Positions 9,469-21,000 are shown, counted from the stretch's first letter. The stretch is DNA of 64,000 bases from Asterella californica (GCA_036924285.1 JAYKYS010000012.1:9176001-9240000), one strand, 5' to 3'. A program made the numbers and translations. The notes: generated by a model from the letters alone, not told the origin.

Positions 9469-11191
9469 TGTCGAGGCGAGAGTTTCCTGGGAAGGGCGAA
9501 CCTTCTAGCTGTGATATGATCGTGAAGAAGAGGACGAAAACCTCACAAGGAATACGGATCGTAAGAAAAACACACCACCACGTTCTCGATCTGGCCAAGA
9601 TAAAACACACGGCGTGCAAGTAGATCTTCAACTCCAGATCATTCAGATTGCAAAGCTCACGTTCAGTAACTCAAAATATCAGAAAACTGCTCCTGTGAAG
9701 CACCAGCGCGTTCACCTAGAAGCTTCCCGTTTTCTATTCAGAAAGATACACGTACAAGTTCTTGGTCTCCTCTCTACTCGATTCTGCTCTCTACTCTCAA
9801 TCCCTCGATATCAAAACTCTGATCAGACAGAAGTTCTCTTCGGACGTGACCTCTGTAAAATCTTCTCCTCAGCTCTACTGTTTCTCTCTACTCGATAGCT
9901 CTCGCACGGTAAACTCTACTCTGCTCGATGATCGATAATCTGCGATAATGCGATAATCCCATCAGAATTCTCTCTCTCCGGAGTACACCCCTCTGGATTT
10001 TCCTCCATCCTACGTAACCTTCAGTGTCACCTGGCAGGGGTAAAAGACGCCCTAAACAGATGGCAACAGAAAAATAAATCACTGATAATAAATCTACACG
10101 TAAGAAGACTATTTCACTAAGCTTCGCAGGTTCATCTGTACGGACGGCCACCGAGTCGGTCGTACAGTCAGAATTTGACACCTCCATCCGAAGTAACTCC
10201 ACCACAGCTACCTCTGGCTACCGGAATCACCTCGTTCTGACACGTGGAGCCCGAGTTATCATCATTGTCGTTTCCCGGCCCTCTTAAACTTCGAAGTACC
10301 GTAAGTATTGCCTCAGGTATCAGTTTCACTTGATTTTTCGACCCAAGTGAATAATATTTCGAACTCTACATTTTTCTACAAAAGAATTGGTAAAGACTTG
10401 GAGTATCTTTGATGCCATCTCGCTACCCCATGACTTAGAGGGCCGCAATCGAATTCGTACTAATTACCCCGTCAACTCGAAGGTGAGAGGTCCATTTCGA
10501 AACCCGGTGGTAATCTCCCTCTAGCATCCACACTAGGTGACTGCACTAGTGCAGGGGTAGACGGAGGCGTCCCGCATTCACGGTACGTTTAAGGGACATC
10601 TAGTGTCCCGCCCTTAGGCAACTTGGTGCCCCTCATATTCTCCCGAAGGGCCAGCCTACTCCAAGCCGGTTGTGAGTCTGAAGGGATTTGATCTGGAGAC
10701 CTCCTCCCTACAAGTTTCTCAGCTACACCACGGAAGTTGATCTCACAACTGGTTTTGAAGACCAGTTTCTAAGCTAATATGCTAGAAAGCTGCGGTATTT
10801 CGTCTTTCTTTTGCTAACACGAAGTGCCATAACTTTCTCTAGACATGCTCTTTTTGTACATTTCGAATTTTAAACAAATACTACATACTACAATCTACAT
10901 GAGAAAAATCTAAAAAGTATTTTTCGAACTCACTCTGATTTATGATAAATTTCCCGGTATCAGAAATCTTGTAGAAGAACTCCAAGTAACTTTTCGCCTG
11001 CAACTCCGTTTGCAACTTTTGAACATACCACGGTGATCAGCGCGACGAGACCTATGCCGTGGTGTTTTCAGATTTTCAAATGATCATTTCCTCCAGAATC
11101 GACTTCTCTGAGGTCTTAACTTCACTCAGAGAGACTAACTTCTAACTGAGAGGTGAATTATTCACTATGTGGAATAATTCACATCACGACA
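9469..11191 (-). mobile_element. 5' LTR of element 2
   Basis: It runs on the minus strand from TGTCGTGATG (11191) to CCTCGACA (9469). The ends TGTCG and CGACA are inverted repeats of each other, as in element 3. Length is about 1.72 kb. It holds a tRNA-like segment (10670-10748) and the extra 122-base segment missing from the other LTR. Confidence 0.8.
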
Positions 11192-11453
11192 GCGTAGGAA
11201 GACGAAGACAGGTGAGATCAGTGAAGGGAAGTCTGACTTCGGGAGGTCTTCCGAGAAATACATTGAATCAGAAGCTGTCCCGAGTGTCTTCCCAGAGGCC
11301 ACTGTCACCGTAGGAGCCCGCAACCATCTTCCGAACCTGTTATGCACTTGATGTTTCGCGAATCTTGTATCTTCTGATAGGAAGTAGGATGTAATGCAAG
11401 GTGGGTTGTCTTCTTGGTAATCCATGCGAGGCGTTGCTTAGATAGGATTGTTT

Positions 11454-11482
11454 AGATATAGCTCGGAAGACGAGAGCTATCT
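11454..11482 (+). promoter_or_regulatory. Conserved hairpin with GAAGAC in its loop, upstream of LTR frame
   Basis: AGAT(AT)AGCTC pairs with GAGCTATCT, a nine-base stem with a two-base bulge and loop GGAAGACGA. The sequence TTTAGATATAGCTC also looks TATA-like. The hairpin recurs about 200 bases upstream of the LTR frame at 19870-19898 (+), 33019-33048 (-), 42379-42408 (-), 51119-51148 (-) and 55573-55601 (-). A promoter or RNA-structure role is inference from conservation and position. Confidence 0.5.
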
Positions 11483-11639
11483 AGGAAGTACTGTTAGAAT
11501 CCCGGAAGACGGAGTAGCTGTCTTCTGGAAGACTAGTTTCGTCTTCTGAGGAGTAGAAGCTAGACTGTGGGCACTTGGGAAGGACTGAACCTTCAGCTCA
11601 TAGTAGGTGCTTGTGGTTTAGTGCAACAAATCTTCCAGC

Positions 11640-13371
11640 ATGATGATGCATCCGCGAGGCTTGGTGTTACCAGTGGCAGAATTGACCGAGGCCACTCCTT
11701 TCCTCAAGGAGTTGGGTCTCGACTTCTTCCTGTGGGATTGGAACCTCGCAGACCAGGGACTTCTGGAGGAGGTGTGGGCAGCGTTACCACCTCGCAACCA
11801 TGTACTTGCGAAAGCAGGAGTAGCTCGAGGAAGACCGTCTTTCTGGATTGAAGATTGGTGACGCAGGGCTTTTCACAGGCCAGAATCCGAGAGCCGAGGA
11901 TATTGATTCGAGAAGAAGATCTTGCCCAGGATCGTGAGTTCGTGGCATGTGCCTGGGAGCACCACCTGCCTTTTCGTGGAAGACAGACAGGGGAGGAATG
12001 GTTGGAAGATAGAATCTTACCGGGAGCCGAAGAAGCGACTTCTGACGAAGTTGTTTCTGCATCTTCTTCCCAAGGGGAAAGCGCAGAAGACAAGGTACTT
12101 AGGAGATCAGGACGTGGAGTTCCTGGAATCAGTGTGGGATGACAGAGTGCCCATCTACTGAGGCGCGTACATCCACAACTATGTACAGACGGAGCTAGCG
12201 TACTTGGGTATCCCGGCGGGAGGACACTTGACACCCTTCCTCTGCTACTTGTATGTAGCCATGGGGGATCTTAGGGAAGATCAGCTGGCAGGGTATGGGC
12301 CAACGGAGCGACAGGAGGTGAAGGAGGAGACCTCTGAAGACGATGACTGAGCGGCAGCCGCAACGTCCCCTCCCACTCTGATGCCACAGCTGAGGCCCGG
12401 TTCCCACCAGAAGACGCTTCTGATGAAGGAAGATGAGTCTAGTGGGTCGGAAGACGCCACGTCACCGAGGAAGATGGATCCCAGAAGTGTATCGAGGACA
12501 CCCATCTCTCTCATTCATTCAGGATCGGAGTCCGACTCGGAGGAAGAACTGCTGAGTACCCGATCGGAGCAGAAGACCGCTTCTGCAACACCTTGGAGTC
12601 TTCCGAAGACTCCAGAAGACAAGAGAAGAAGGGATACTCCTACTACGATGCGAGGAAGCGTAGTAAAGAGACCCACTCCTGCCATGAGGGATCTTTCAAC
12701 CCGGAAGATGAGAAGAGTAGCTTCTTCTTGTGCGCAGAAGATGAAGGTCATTGTGATGGAAGAGACTTCCTTGCCTCTGGAAAACAAGGTCGACATCGCG
12801 GAGCGAGTGGTGGGGATGAACTTGTCTTCCGCAGGAAGACGACTGGAGGAATTCAGTGCCTACTTCCAGAAGGAGATCCAGCCAGCTATGGAGTTGCTGG
12901 AGAAGAGAGCGAAGGCTCAGGAGAGGCCCTTGCAACCTGAATTTGGCCTGCGCACCTTGCTGCGACAGGGAGAAGACCAAAAGAAGACGGAGTCGCTGGA
13001 AGCTAGTCTCCGCAGCATGGAGAAGCTTGCAGCCAGGTACAAGGCGGAAGTAGCCGCTTCTGCCAAGGAGCTGGTGCAGCTTCGGAAGAGCAACCAGGAG
13101 TTGCAGGCGCGGTTACAGCAGCGCGATCAGGAAGTCCTCCGAGTGCGGGAGAAGATCACCGCCCTCGCCGAGGAGAAGACCATATGGAAGACGCAGCGAG
13201 AAGCCGCAGAAGCGCGAGTTGCAGTTGAGAAAACGCAGCAGGAAGCAGCGGAGGCTCGTGCGCAGAAGATGCTAGCACAGTCGTTGGAAGCACTTCGGAA
13301 GAAGTTCAACTACACCGCGAGTAGGAAGTTACTTACCTTGGCTAGAGGATGGGACAGCGAGTCCAAGACAA
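11640..13371 (+). pseudogene. LTR-borne coiled-coil protein, copy B (first part)
   Basis: One frame runs from MMMHPRGLVLPVAELTEATP to the inversion breakpoint. Approximate consensus map: residues 1-235 an aromatic-rich region (LGLDFFLWDWNLADQGLLEE, then a GGHLTPFLCYLYVAMGDL-like segment); 236-385 a Ser/Glu linker with SGSESDSEEE and a basic patch RKMRRVASS; 390-555 a long coiled coil; then RKLLTLARGWDSESK. TGA codons break the frame in the EDW, GY and IY contexts (each where other copies have Trp) and once where Arg is expected. All four fit C-to-T or G-to-A changes. I do not recognise the protein. The frame continuing past 13371 reads inverted LTR and is not part of it. Confidence 0.75.
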
Positions 13372-14148
13372 GCAAGGCCTCGCATGGATTACCAAAAAGA
13401 CAACCCACCTTGCATTACATCCTACTTCCTATCAGAAGATACAAGATTCGCAAGGAGTGCATAACAGGTCAGAAGATGGTTGCGGCTCCTGCGGTGACAG
13501 TGGCCTCCGGGAAGACTCCCAGGACAACTTCCGATAAGATATCTTCCGAGAAAGACTTCTCGAAGTCAGGCTTCCCTTCACTGGTCTCACATGTCTTCTT
13601 CTTCCTACGCGCAATCTATCCTCACAACAGACTTAAGACATGTGCACTCTGTTCTTCTGACTTCTCACCTCTCATACACACTCAGAAGAAGCTTGCTGCT
13701 CGGTGGGAAGACATGACCCTCAACCATTCTCTCCAGATTCTGCCAGTAAGTCTTCTCACGACTCTCTCCTAAGTTTGGGAAGAAGAAGGAATGGCCGCTA
13801 TGGGTCGGATAGAAGAGACCCGAAATGGACCCTTACGTCTTCTCGCTCATTTTGCCAGCCTTTCAGTCTTCTAGTCTCTCTAGGAAGATGTGGAGTTGAG
13901 AAGCTTGGAAGACCAGGAGGCACAGGCCTAGTTCCCGACTTCCAACTTCTCGAAATAACAAAAGAACTCAACACACCACTCAGGATTCATACCAAGCCTC
14001 TCTTAACACAAAAGCAAGCAAATCCACTCTTGTTACGAATTGTGTACAGTCGACTTCCGAAGACAGTCTTCCGAAGATGTTCCAATCTTCCGAAGCGTCT
14101 TCTATTCAAGGTTTCGGGAGTAGAGGGAGGGTAGTAGGATAGGGAAAT
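13372..14148 (-). mobile_element. LTR A segment, inverted
   Basis: On the minus strand this matches LTR sequence from ATTTCCCTATCC (just right of the B insertion site in A) to CCATGCGAGGCCTTGCTT. It directly continues, on the opposite strand, the part of LTR A that ends at 4838. It therefore belongs to the same LTR, flipped by an inversion together with the end of LTR B. Confidence 0.8.
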
Positions 14149-16334
14149 TGTAGTGACGTAAGATTACTCCTTTTGCCCATTTAGTATACAAGATATCGTT
14201 CCCACAGAGGATTTGCACAAGTAACGCTGCTCTAAGTTCTAAGATCTGTTCAGACACACAAACACACGGGTTTTGCCTAGAAATCCCGTCTTCTCGCAAA
14301 ACCACACAAAATCCCACGTCTTCCAGACACGCCAAATGGTGCTCTGGAACTAACCAAACAACTGCCAACTAAAATATCACACAATTATTCACAGAGAAGC
14401 TCGAGAAGACGATCTTCCTGCTTCTAGGTTGCTTCTTTCGGTCTTCTCGATACCGTCTTCCCGAAGCGACTCTCGTCTTCTGGGGGTTCAGCTCGTCTTC
14501 TCACACCTCTAGAAGGCTGTCCTGCTGCGCAGAAGTCGACTAGCAATGGTCGTTACACCTTATTCTCACACTCACATTCCAACGGGTTAGATTAATCATA
14601 GGGTGTATGCCCCCTGTAGCCTTCCAAGGCTTCTGTCTACGGAAGAGGTCTTCCTGCAGCACTACAACGACATTCATCTTCACGGAAGCTCAATAGAAGT
14701 CTCGGAAACTCACTAGAAGAAGATAAGAAGATGGGGAAGATGAGAGAAGATGGGGAAGATAAGAAAATCCACACAAGAGAAAACGAGATGAAAAGAGGCA
14801 ATTAAGATTCTGACAGGTTTCTAGTCCGGATCCTGACTAACAAGCCATCCCTGCTTGTAATAGTTTGGGGAGGAAGACAACAAACGTGAGTACTGTTGCA
14901 CCGTCTTCTACTCGAGGATGTCGTCTTCTGTTGCGAGAAGAAGGCTTCTTTCTTCTTCACTTCGTTGCTCTGACTACTCTGTCTTCTGGGATCCCTTACC
15001 CATAAGACCGTTCGTACGCAGATCCCAAGTGCTCTACTGAACGAGTCAAGCTACACTTCCACAACTGTTGACATTCACCGCCACTCAAGAAGAACACTTC
15101 CCATGCACAATTGGGAGCGAATTCAAGGAACCTACCATCCAGAAGACATGAACAAAGTTGCTGGACTCAAATCCACAATCTATTCCCCGAGAAGAAGTCA
15201 CAATGGTATTGGGAAGCTCACTCCCTCTACTTCTTGCGTCTACTCCTCGACACACCAGTCTAGCCAACAGGACTGCACGAGGATGCCGTTCCCTATTCCT
15301 AAACTGTCCACTACTCATCTACATCTCCGAACCACTGGTGATACGGGCATGCAGACCCCTCATGTGTATTCCAAGACTATTCGTATGTTTCCAACGACGG
15401 GTGTAGTGTACCAAGAACTATCTGTCATGTGTCTCTAATGGGTCTAGTCTGTCTGCACCATAGAATCGTGATGGGTGTGCAGCAGCTAGAGAACCCCTTC
15501 TCCTACTCTTCGATCCTACTTATGTCGCTGCCATGAGAACCAGGGGAGACGACCACCAGGGAGAGAGAGGCGCTGACAAGAGGTTGTCACCCCACATGCA
15601 TGCGGTTCCTCTTCCCAATTAGCCCTCCACTGTGTTACTCCTACGCTACCTAGACTGCCATGTGATGTCCTAACTATTTTTACATGGAAAACTGCCACCC
15701 TTAAGATAGCATGTTTTGATCTTACTAAACCTAGAAGTGTGTCACTTCGATTACTGTCTACGCTGATTGCTCCGTGGCAATCCCTACCTGATCTGCTCCT
15801 ATCGGAGCTACTATCTCGGCTCCTGATGGGCTGGGAAGCCCTACACTTACCTCGGGTGTCATTGAGGTAGCTTCCCTCTCCTCGCTCTTCGCTGGCCCTG
15901 CTGTTTCTGCGGCTACGTCTTCCTCGGCTTGGGCTTCGGCTTCGGCTTCGGAAGACGGAATCGTCCTCTGGGAAGCAGAGTCGAGTGGTGCGTCTTCGGT
16001 CTTCTGAGGCACGGGGGCGGTACTAGGGACCATGAGGACCTCATAGAGATCCTGGGAAGTCACTTCCTCCATGCGGAATACTTGGGAAGACGGCTCGTCT
16101 TCCTGTCTTCCGGGGCGTCTTCTGGAGTCTTCTCGGCCTCCAACGCTGTCATCACCAAGTGCACAGCGAGATCGAACTCCTCCTTCTCCATTCCGGATCC
16201 AGTCGATGGTGCTGGAGCGTGGGAAGATGCGGTTGCAGGTGTCGGAAGCGAGGGAAGACCATAAAGTGTCTTCACTCCTTCTATCTGTCGATCTAAGTAC
16301 CTGAACATGCTCTCCCGGCATTCCACCAGGAGGT
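14149..16334 (-). mobile_element. LTR B (family G), 3' portion, inverted
   Basis: This minus-strand segment starts within the frame at TGGTGGAATGCCGGGAGAGC (16334), where the plus-strand part of B stops at 13371 with only about five bases lost. It ends at the LTR terminus ...CACTACA (14149), followed on that strand by ATTTC, the B target duplication. Summed B segments plus the roughly 100 bases lost at 6320 give about 5.9 kb, equal to complete LTRs D and I. The 3' part between the frame stop and the LTR end (about 1.6 kb) has no coding signal that I trust. Confidence 0.82.
15758..16334 (-). pseudogene. LTR-borne coiled-coil protein, copy B (C-terminal part, inverted)
   Basis: The minus-strand frames read the ECRESMFRYLDRQIEGVKTL motif, PSTGSGMEKEEFDLAVHLVM, then an acidic tail with EAEAEAQAEEDVAAETAG, ending GADQVGIATEQSA at a stop at 15758. 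A frame change occurs near 16060-16080. This completes the copy interrupted at 13371. The upstream ATG of the longer 214-codon open frame belongs to another frame and is not the start. Confidence 0.75.
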
Positions 16335-16352
16335 GAATGCCGGGAGTAGCTC
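16316..16352. repeat. Short inverted repeat at inversion junction
   Basis: CTCCCGGCATTCCACC and GGTGAATGCCGGGAG flank AGGA and form a near-perfect palindrome exactly at the breakpoint between inverted LTR B and direct LTR A. The second arm seems to be a templated inverted copy of the first, as produced by fold-back or template switching. That mechanism is inference. Confidence 0.7.
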
Positions 16353-18034
16353 GTGGAAGACCATCTTCTTGGACCGAGGATTGGTGTCGCATGGCCTTCC
16401 ACAGGTCAGAAGAGGAGCACCAAGGTTATTGGTACGAGAAGAAGATCTCACCCATAATCTCAGGGCAGTGGCACGTACCTAGGAGTACCACTTGTCTCTT
16501 CCTGGAAGAACGGCAGGGAAGAAACGGATGGAAGATCGATTCTTACCGGGAGCTGAAGAAGCGACTTCTGGCGAAGCTGTTTCTGCATCTCTTTCCCAAG
16601 GGGAAAGCGCAGAAGATAAGGTATCTTGGAGATCAGGACGTAGCATTCCTGGAAGCAGTGTGTATCGGGGAGAGTGTCAACTGGGGTGCGTACATCCACG
16701 CCTACGTGTAGACAGAGCTGGCGTACTTAGGTACTCCGGCAGGAGGCCATCTCACCCCATTCTTCTGTTACCTATACGTGGCCAAGGGGGATCTCACGGA
16801 AGATCAGCTGGCAAGGTACATGCCAACAGGAAAGTGCGAGGAGAAGGAGGAGAGCTCGGGAGAAGATGACCAAGTAGCAGCAATGACTCCCCCACCTACC
16901 CTGATACCGCAGACAAGGCCCGACACTCATCAGAAGACGCTTCTGGTGCGGGAAGACGACTCTAGTGGGTCGGAAGACGCCACGCCTCCGAGGAAGATGG
17001 GTCCTAGAAGTGTACCTAGGAAGCCCACCTCTCTCATTCATTCGGGATCGGAGTCTGACTCACCAGAGGAGCTCTTAAGTGCCCGACCGGAGAAGAAGAC
17101 CGCTTCTACCACACCAGGGAGTCTTCCGAAGACTCCAGAAGACGAAGGATGGATGGGTACCCCTACTGCGCAACGAGGAAGCGCAGTAAAGAGGACCGCT
17201 TCTACCATAGGGAGAGATCTTCCACCTCGGAAGACAAGAAGAGTAGCTTCTCCCCCTGTGCAGAAGTAGAAGGCGATAGCAGCAGACGAGGCATCCTTGC
17301 CTCTAGGGAAGAAGGAAGGCACCTTCGATCGGATTGTGGAGATGAACTTGTCTTCCGCAGGAAGAAGGCTGGAAGAGTTCAGTGCCTTCTTCCACTCAGA
17401 GATCCAGCCAGCTATGGAGTTGCTGGAGAAGAAGGCGAAGGCTCAAGAGAAGCCCTTGCAACTTGGATTCGGGCTACGCTTCCTGATGCAGCAGGAAGAG
17501 GGCCAGAAGAAGGCAGAAGCACTAGAAGCTGACCTTCACATTACGGAGAAGCTCGCAGCAAAGTTCAAGGAAGAAGCAGCCGCTTCTTCCAAGGAGTTAG
17601 TACAGCTTCGGAAGAGCAACCAGGAGCTGCAGGCGCGCTTACAGCAGCGTGAACAGGAGGTTCTCCGAGTGCGGGAGAAGGTCACCGCCTTCGCAGAAGA
17701 GAAAATGACATGGACGACGCAGCAGGAAGCCGCAGAAGCGCGAGTTGCAGCCGAGAAGACGCAGCGAGAAGCAGCGGAAGCTCGTGCACATGAGATGCTA
17801 GCACAGTCGGTGGAAGCGCTTCGGAAGAAGTTCAACTTCACCGCGGGTAGGAAGTTGCTTACCCTGGCTAAAGGATGGGACAACGAGTCCAAGACGATGT
17901 TGGTGGAATGCCAGGAGAGCATGTTCAGGTATTTGGATCGACAGATAGAGGGAGTGAAGACACTCTATGATCTTCCCTCGCTTCCGACACCTGCAACTGC
18001 ATCTTCTCCAGCTCGAGCACCATCTACTGGATCT
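16345..18034 (+). pseudogene. LTR-borne coiled-coil protein, copy A (N- and C-terminally truncated)
   Basis: The plus strand begins at GVARGRPSSWTEDW and continues through SGQWHVPRSTTCLFLEERQG, RYLGDQDVAFLEAV, a linker with SGSESDSPEE, a coiled coil (RRLEEFSAFFHSEIQPAMEL onward), RKLLTLAKGWDNESKTMLVE, and ends at PAPSTGS-like sequence where LTR C is inserted at 18035. Breaks include TAG after the HAYV motif (Gln in other copies) and TAG at 17266-17269. EDWC replaces the Trp-Trp seen in other intact copies; there is no stop at that site. About 430 bases upstream, including the start, were lost at the inversion breakpoint. It belongs to the same LTR as 3845-4838. Confidence 0.75.
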
Positions 18035-21000
18035 TGTGGTGCCCACAAATTACAGGAGGCACGAATTTTTGAAATTTTTAAGAATAATAACTTGTTTGTA
18101 TAACTGAAGAAGCGTTGTTACTTAAGGTTACGTCTTCCTTAACAGGAAGATGATCTTAAGAGCTGTTTGTAATAAGAAGTTGACTTCTTCGGAAGACGAC
18201 CGTCTTTGGAAGAGCGTCTTCTCAGTTGTGTCTTCAGAAGACGGGAAGACGGCGGAAGATGAGAAGATGACGGAAGACACATGTCTTCCAGAAGACAGCG
18301 ACCACGAAGGACCAACCACGAGTTTTCGGGTAAGAAAGTAGGTGTACCTACTGAGGCGCACCGAATAGGTAGGTAGGTCAGGAAGACACCCAAGGTCGAG
18401 AACCCCTAATCTGCGGAGAAGATGCGTGAGGAAGCACATTAGGCGCATTCCAACTTCCCGCAGCACAGCGTGCTTGAGAAGATCGATTGAGAGAGTGAGC
18501 TTCGCGAGCTAGCATTGAGAGAGGAATCGAGTGAGGACATCGAGGTAGGAGAGAACAAGTTGACAGCTAGGCGAAGGGTGAGACCGAATTGCTGGAGCAC
18601 AAACAGCAGAGAGAGCGAAGATGTTTCTGTGGAGCTTCCGAGAAGCTGACAGTGGAGAGTGGCGAGTAGAAGCGAAGGTGGAATCGAGGTGTGGACCAAA
18701 ATTGACAGCAGGCGCAGTCGAGAGGAGTCGCATTGGAAGCTAGGACAAGAGCCAGAAGCGCGCGGAGGTCGAAGGCAACTCGGGGAGCCGAAGAAGACTA
18801 TAGAGGTTCTTTCCCCTGTTCTTTCCCCTTCCCACTTCTTCTCGCCATTGTCTGTTACTCCCCGCGCTTCCTTGATTGTGTGCAGGCAGCCTGATCGATT
18901 ATCCCCACCCCCCATTCTTTCTATTTGAGACATTGGGCGCGGAAGCGCTGCCCAATTTCTGTCAAGACATCTCCTTGCTTCTTCCCGAGCTCAATTCGAG
19001 CTTCCCTACCCCTAGTCCTCAAATTGGAGATCCCAACTATCAATTTTCCTATCCTACTACCTCTCTATCCCCGAAACTTGGAACAGAAGACGATTCGGAA
19101 GATGGGAACATCTTCGGAAGACGCTTCTTAAACTTGACTGTCTTCGGAAGACTGTCTTCGAAAGTCGACTGAACACAATTCGTATCAAGAGTGGATTTGC
19201 TTTGCTTTTGTGTTTAGAGAGACTTGGTACGAATCCTGAGTGGTGTGGTGAGTTGTTTTGTTATTTCGAGAAGTTGGAAGTCGGGAACTAGGCCTGTGCC
19301 TCCCGGTCTTCCAAGCTTCTCAACTCCCCATCTTCCTAGAGAGACTAGAAGACTGGAAGGCTGGCAAAATGAGCGAGAAGACGCGAGGGTCCATTCGGGT
19401 CTCTTCTGTCCGATCCATAGCAGCCGTTCCTTCTTCTTCCCGAACTTAGAAGAGAGTTGTGAGAAGTCTTGCTGGCAGAATCTGGAGGGAATGGTCGAGG
19501 GTCATGTCTTCCCATCATGCAGCAAGCTTCTTCTGAGTGCGTATGAGAGGTGAGAAGTCAGAAGAACAGAGTGCAGTTGTCTTGAGTCTGTTGTGAGGAT
19601 AGATTGCGCGGAGGAAGACGAAGACAGGTGAGACCAGTAAAGGGAAGTCTAACTTCGGGAAGTCTTTCGAGAAAGACATTTAATCGGAAGCTGTCTCGAG
19701 TGTCTTCCCAGAGGCCACTGTCACCGCAGGAGCCCGCAACCATCTTCTGAACCTTTCTTATACTCTACTTCTCGCATATCTTGTATCTTCTGATAGGAAG
19801 TAGGATGTAATGCAAGGTGGGTTGTCTTCTTGGTAATCCATGCGAGGCCTTGCTTAGATAGGATTGTTTAGATATAGCTCGGAAGACGAGAGCTATCTAG
19901 GAAGTACTGTTAGAATCCCGGAAGACGGAGTAGCTGTCTTCTGGAAGACTAGTTTCGTCTTCTGAGAAGTAGAAGCTAGGCTGTGAGCATTCGGGAAGGA
20001 CTGAGCCTTCAGCTCATAGTAGGTGCTTGTGGTTTAGTGCAACAAATCTTCCACGTATGTCGATGCATCCGCGAGGCTTGGTGTTACCAGCGGTAGAATT
20101 GGCCGAGGCCACTCCTTTCCTCAAGGAGTTGGGTCTCGACTTCTTCCTGTGGGATTGGAACCTCGCAGATCAAGGGCTTCTGGAGGAGGTGTGGGCAGCG
20201 TTACCACCGCGTAACCGTGTACCTGCGAAGGCAGGAGTAGCTCAGGGAAGACCGTCTTCTTGGACTGAAGACTGGTGGCGTAAGGCGTTTCACAGGCCTG
20301 AGTCCGAGAACCGAGGATATTGGTACGAGAAGAAGATCTTGCATAGGATCATGAGTTCGTGGCATGTGCCTGGGAGCACCACCTGTCTTTTCGTGGAAGA
20401 CAGGTAGGGGAGGAACGGTTGGAAGATAGAATCTTACCGGAAGCCGAAGAAGCGCCTCCTGGCGAAGTTATTTCTGCATCTCTTTCCCAAGGGGAAAGCG
20501 CAGAAGACAAAGTTCTTAGGCGATCAGGACGTGGAGTTCCTGGAATCAGTGTGGGATGACAAAGTGTCCATCTACTGGGACGCGTACATCCACAACTACG
20601 TACAGACGGAGCTAGCATACTTGGGTACCCCGGCGGGAGGACACCTGACGCCCTTCCTCTGCTACTTGTATGTAGCCATGGGGGATCTTAGGGAAGATCA
20701 CCTGGTAGTGTATGGGCCAACGGAGCGACAGGAGGTGAAGAAGGAGACCTCGGAAGACGATGACCGAGAGGCAGCAGCAACGCCCCCTCTCACTCTGATG
20801 CCACAGCCGAGGCCCGGCTCTCACCAGAAGACGCTTCTGGTGAGGGAAGATGAGTCTAGTGGGTCGGAAGACGCCACGCCACTGAGGAAGATGGGCTGCT
20901 GAGTACCCGATCGGAGCAGAAGACTGCTTTTGCAACGCTTGGGAGTCTTCTGAAGACTCTAGAAGACGAAGGATGGATGGACGCTCCTGCTGCGATGCGA

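Larger units (their letters stand above)
6321..11191 (-). mobile_element. Internally deleted Ty3/gypsy element 2 (gag plus integrase tail)
   Basis: This minus-strand element has a 5' LTR (11191-9469), primer-binding site, gag, a C-terminal integrase remnant, a polypurine tract and a 3' LTR truncated at 6321. Protease, RT, RNase H and most of integrase are missing, apparently removed by one internal deletion joining gag to integrase near 8110. Gag is homologous to that of the plus-strand element at 22058-26951, and the polypurine tracts are the same, so the two are relatives. The flanking sequence on both sides is LTR B of family G. No target duplication is visible, as expected since the 3' LTR end is lost. 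Confidence 0.87.
11192..13371 (+). mobile_element. LTR B (family G), middle portion
   Basis: Sequence resumes as family G LTR (GCGTAGGAAGACGAAGACAG) and is collinear with LTR C from about 19610 onward. It contains the conserved hairpin at 11454 and the first three quarters of the LTR-borne frame. It ends abruptly inside that frame at the inversion breakpoint. Confidence 0.87.

Noticed and set aside
8624..9508. A 294-codon plus-strand open frame
   Set aside because: It is antisense to the gag of element 2, which has recognisable capsid and zinc-knuckle motifs. The plus-strand product has no motif and a biased Ser/Arg composition.
13372..13772. C-terminal extension of the 463-codon frame in LTR B
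   Set aside because: It reads into inverted LTR A sequence after the breakpoint and does not match the C-terminus in other copies.
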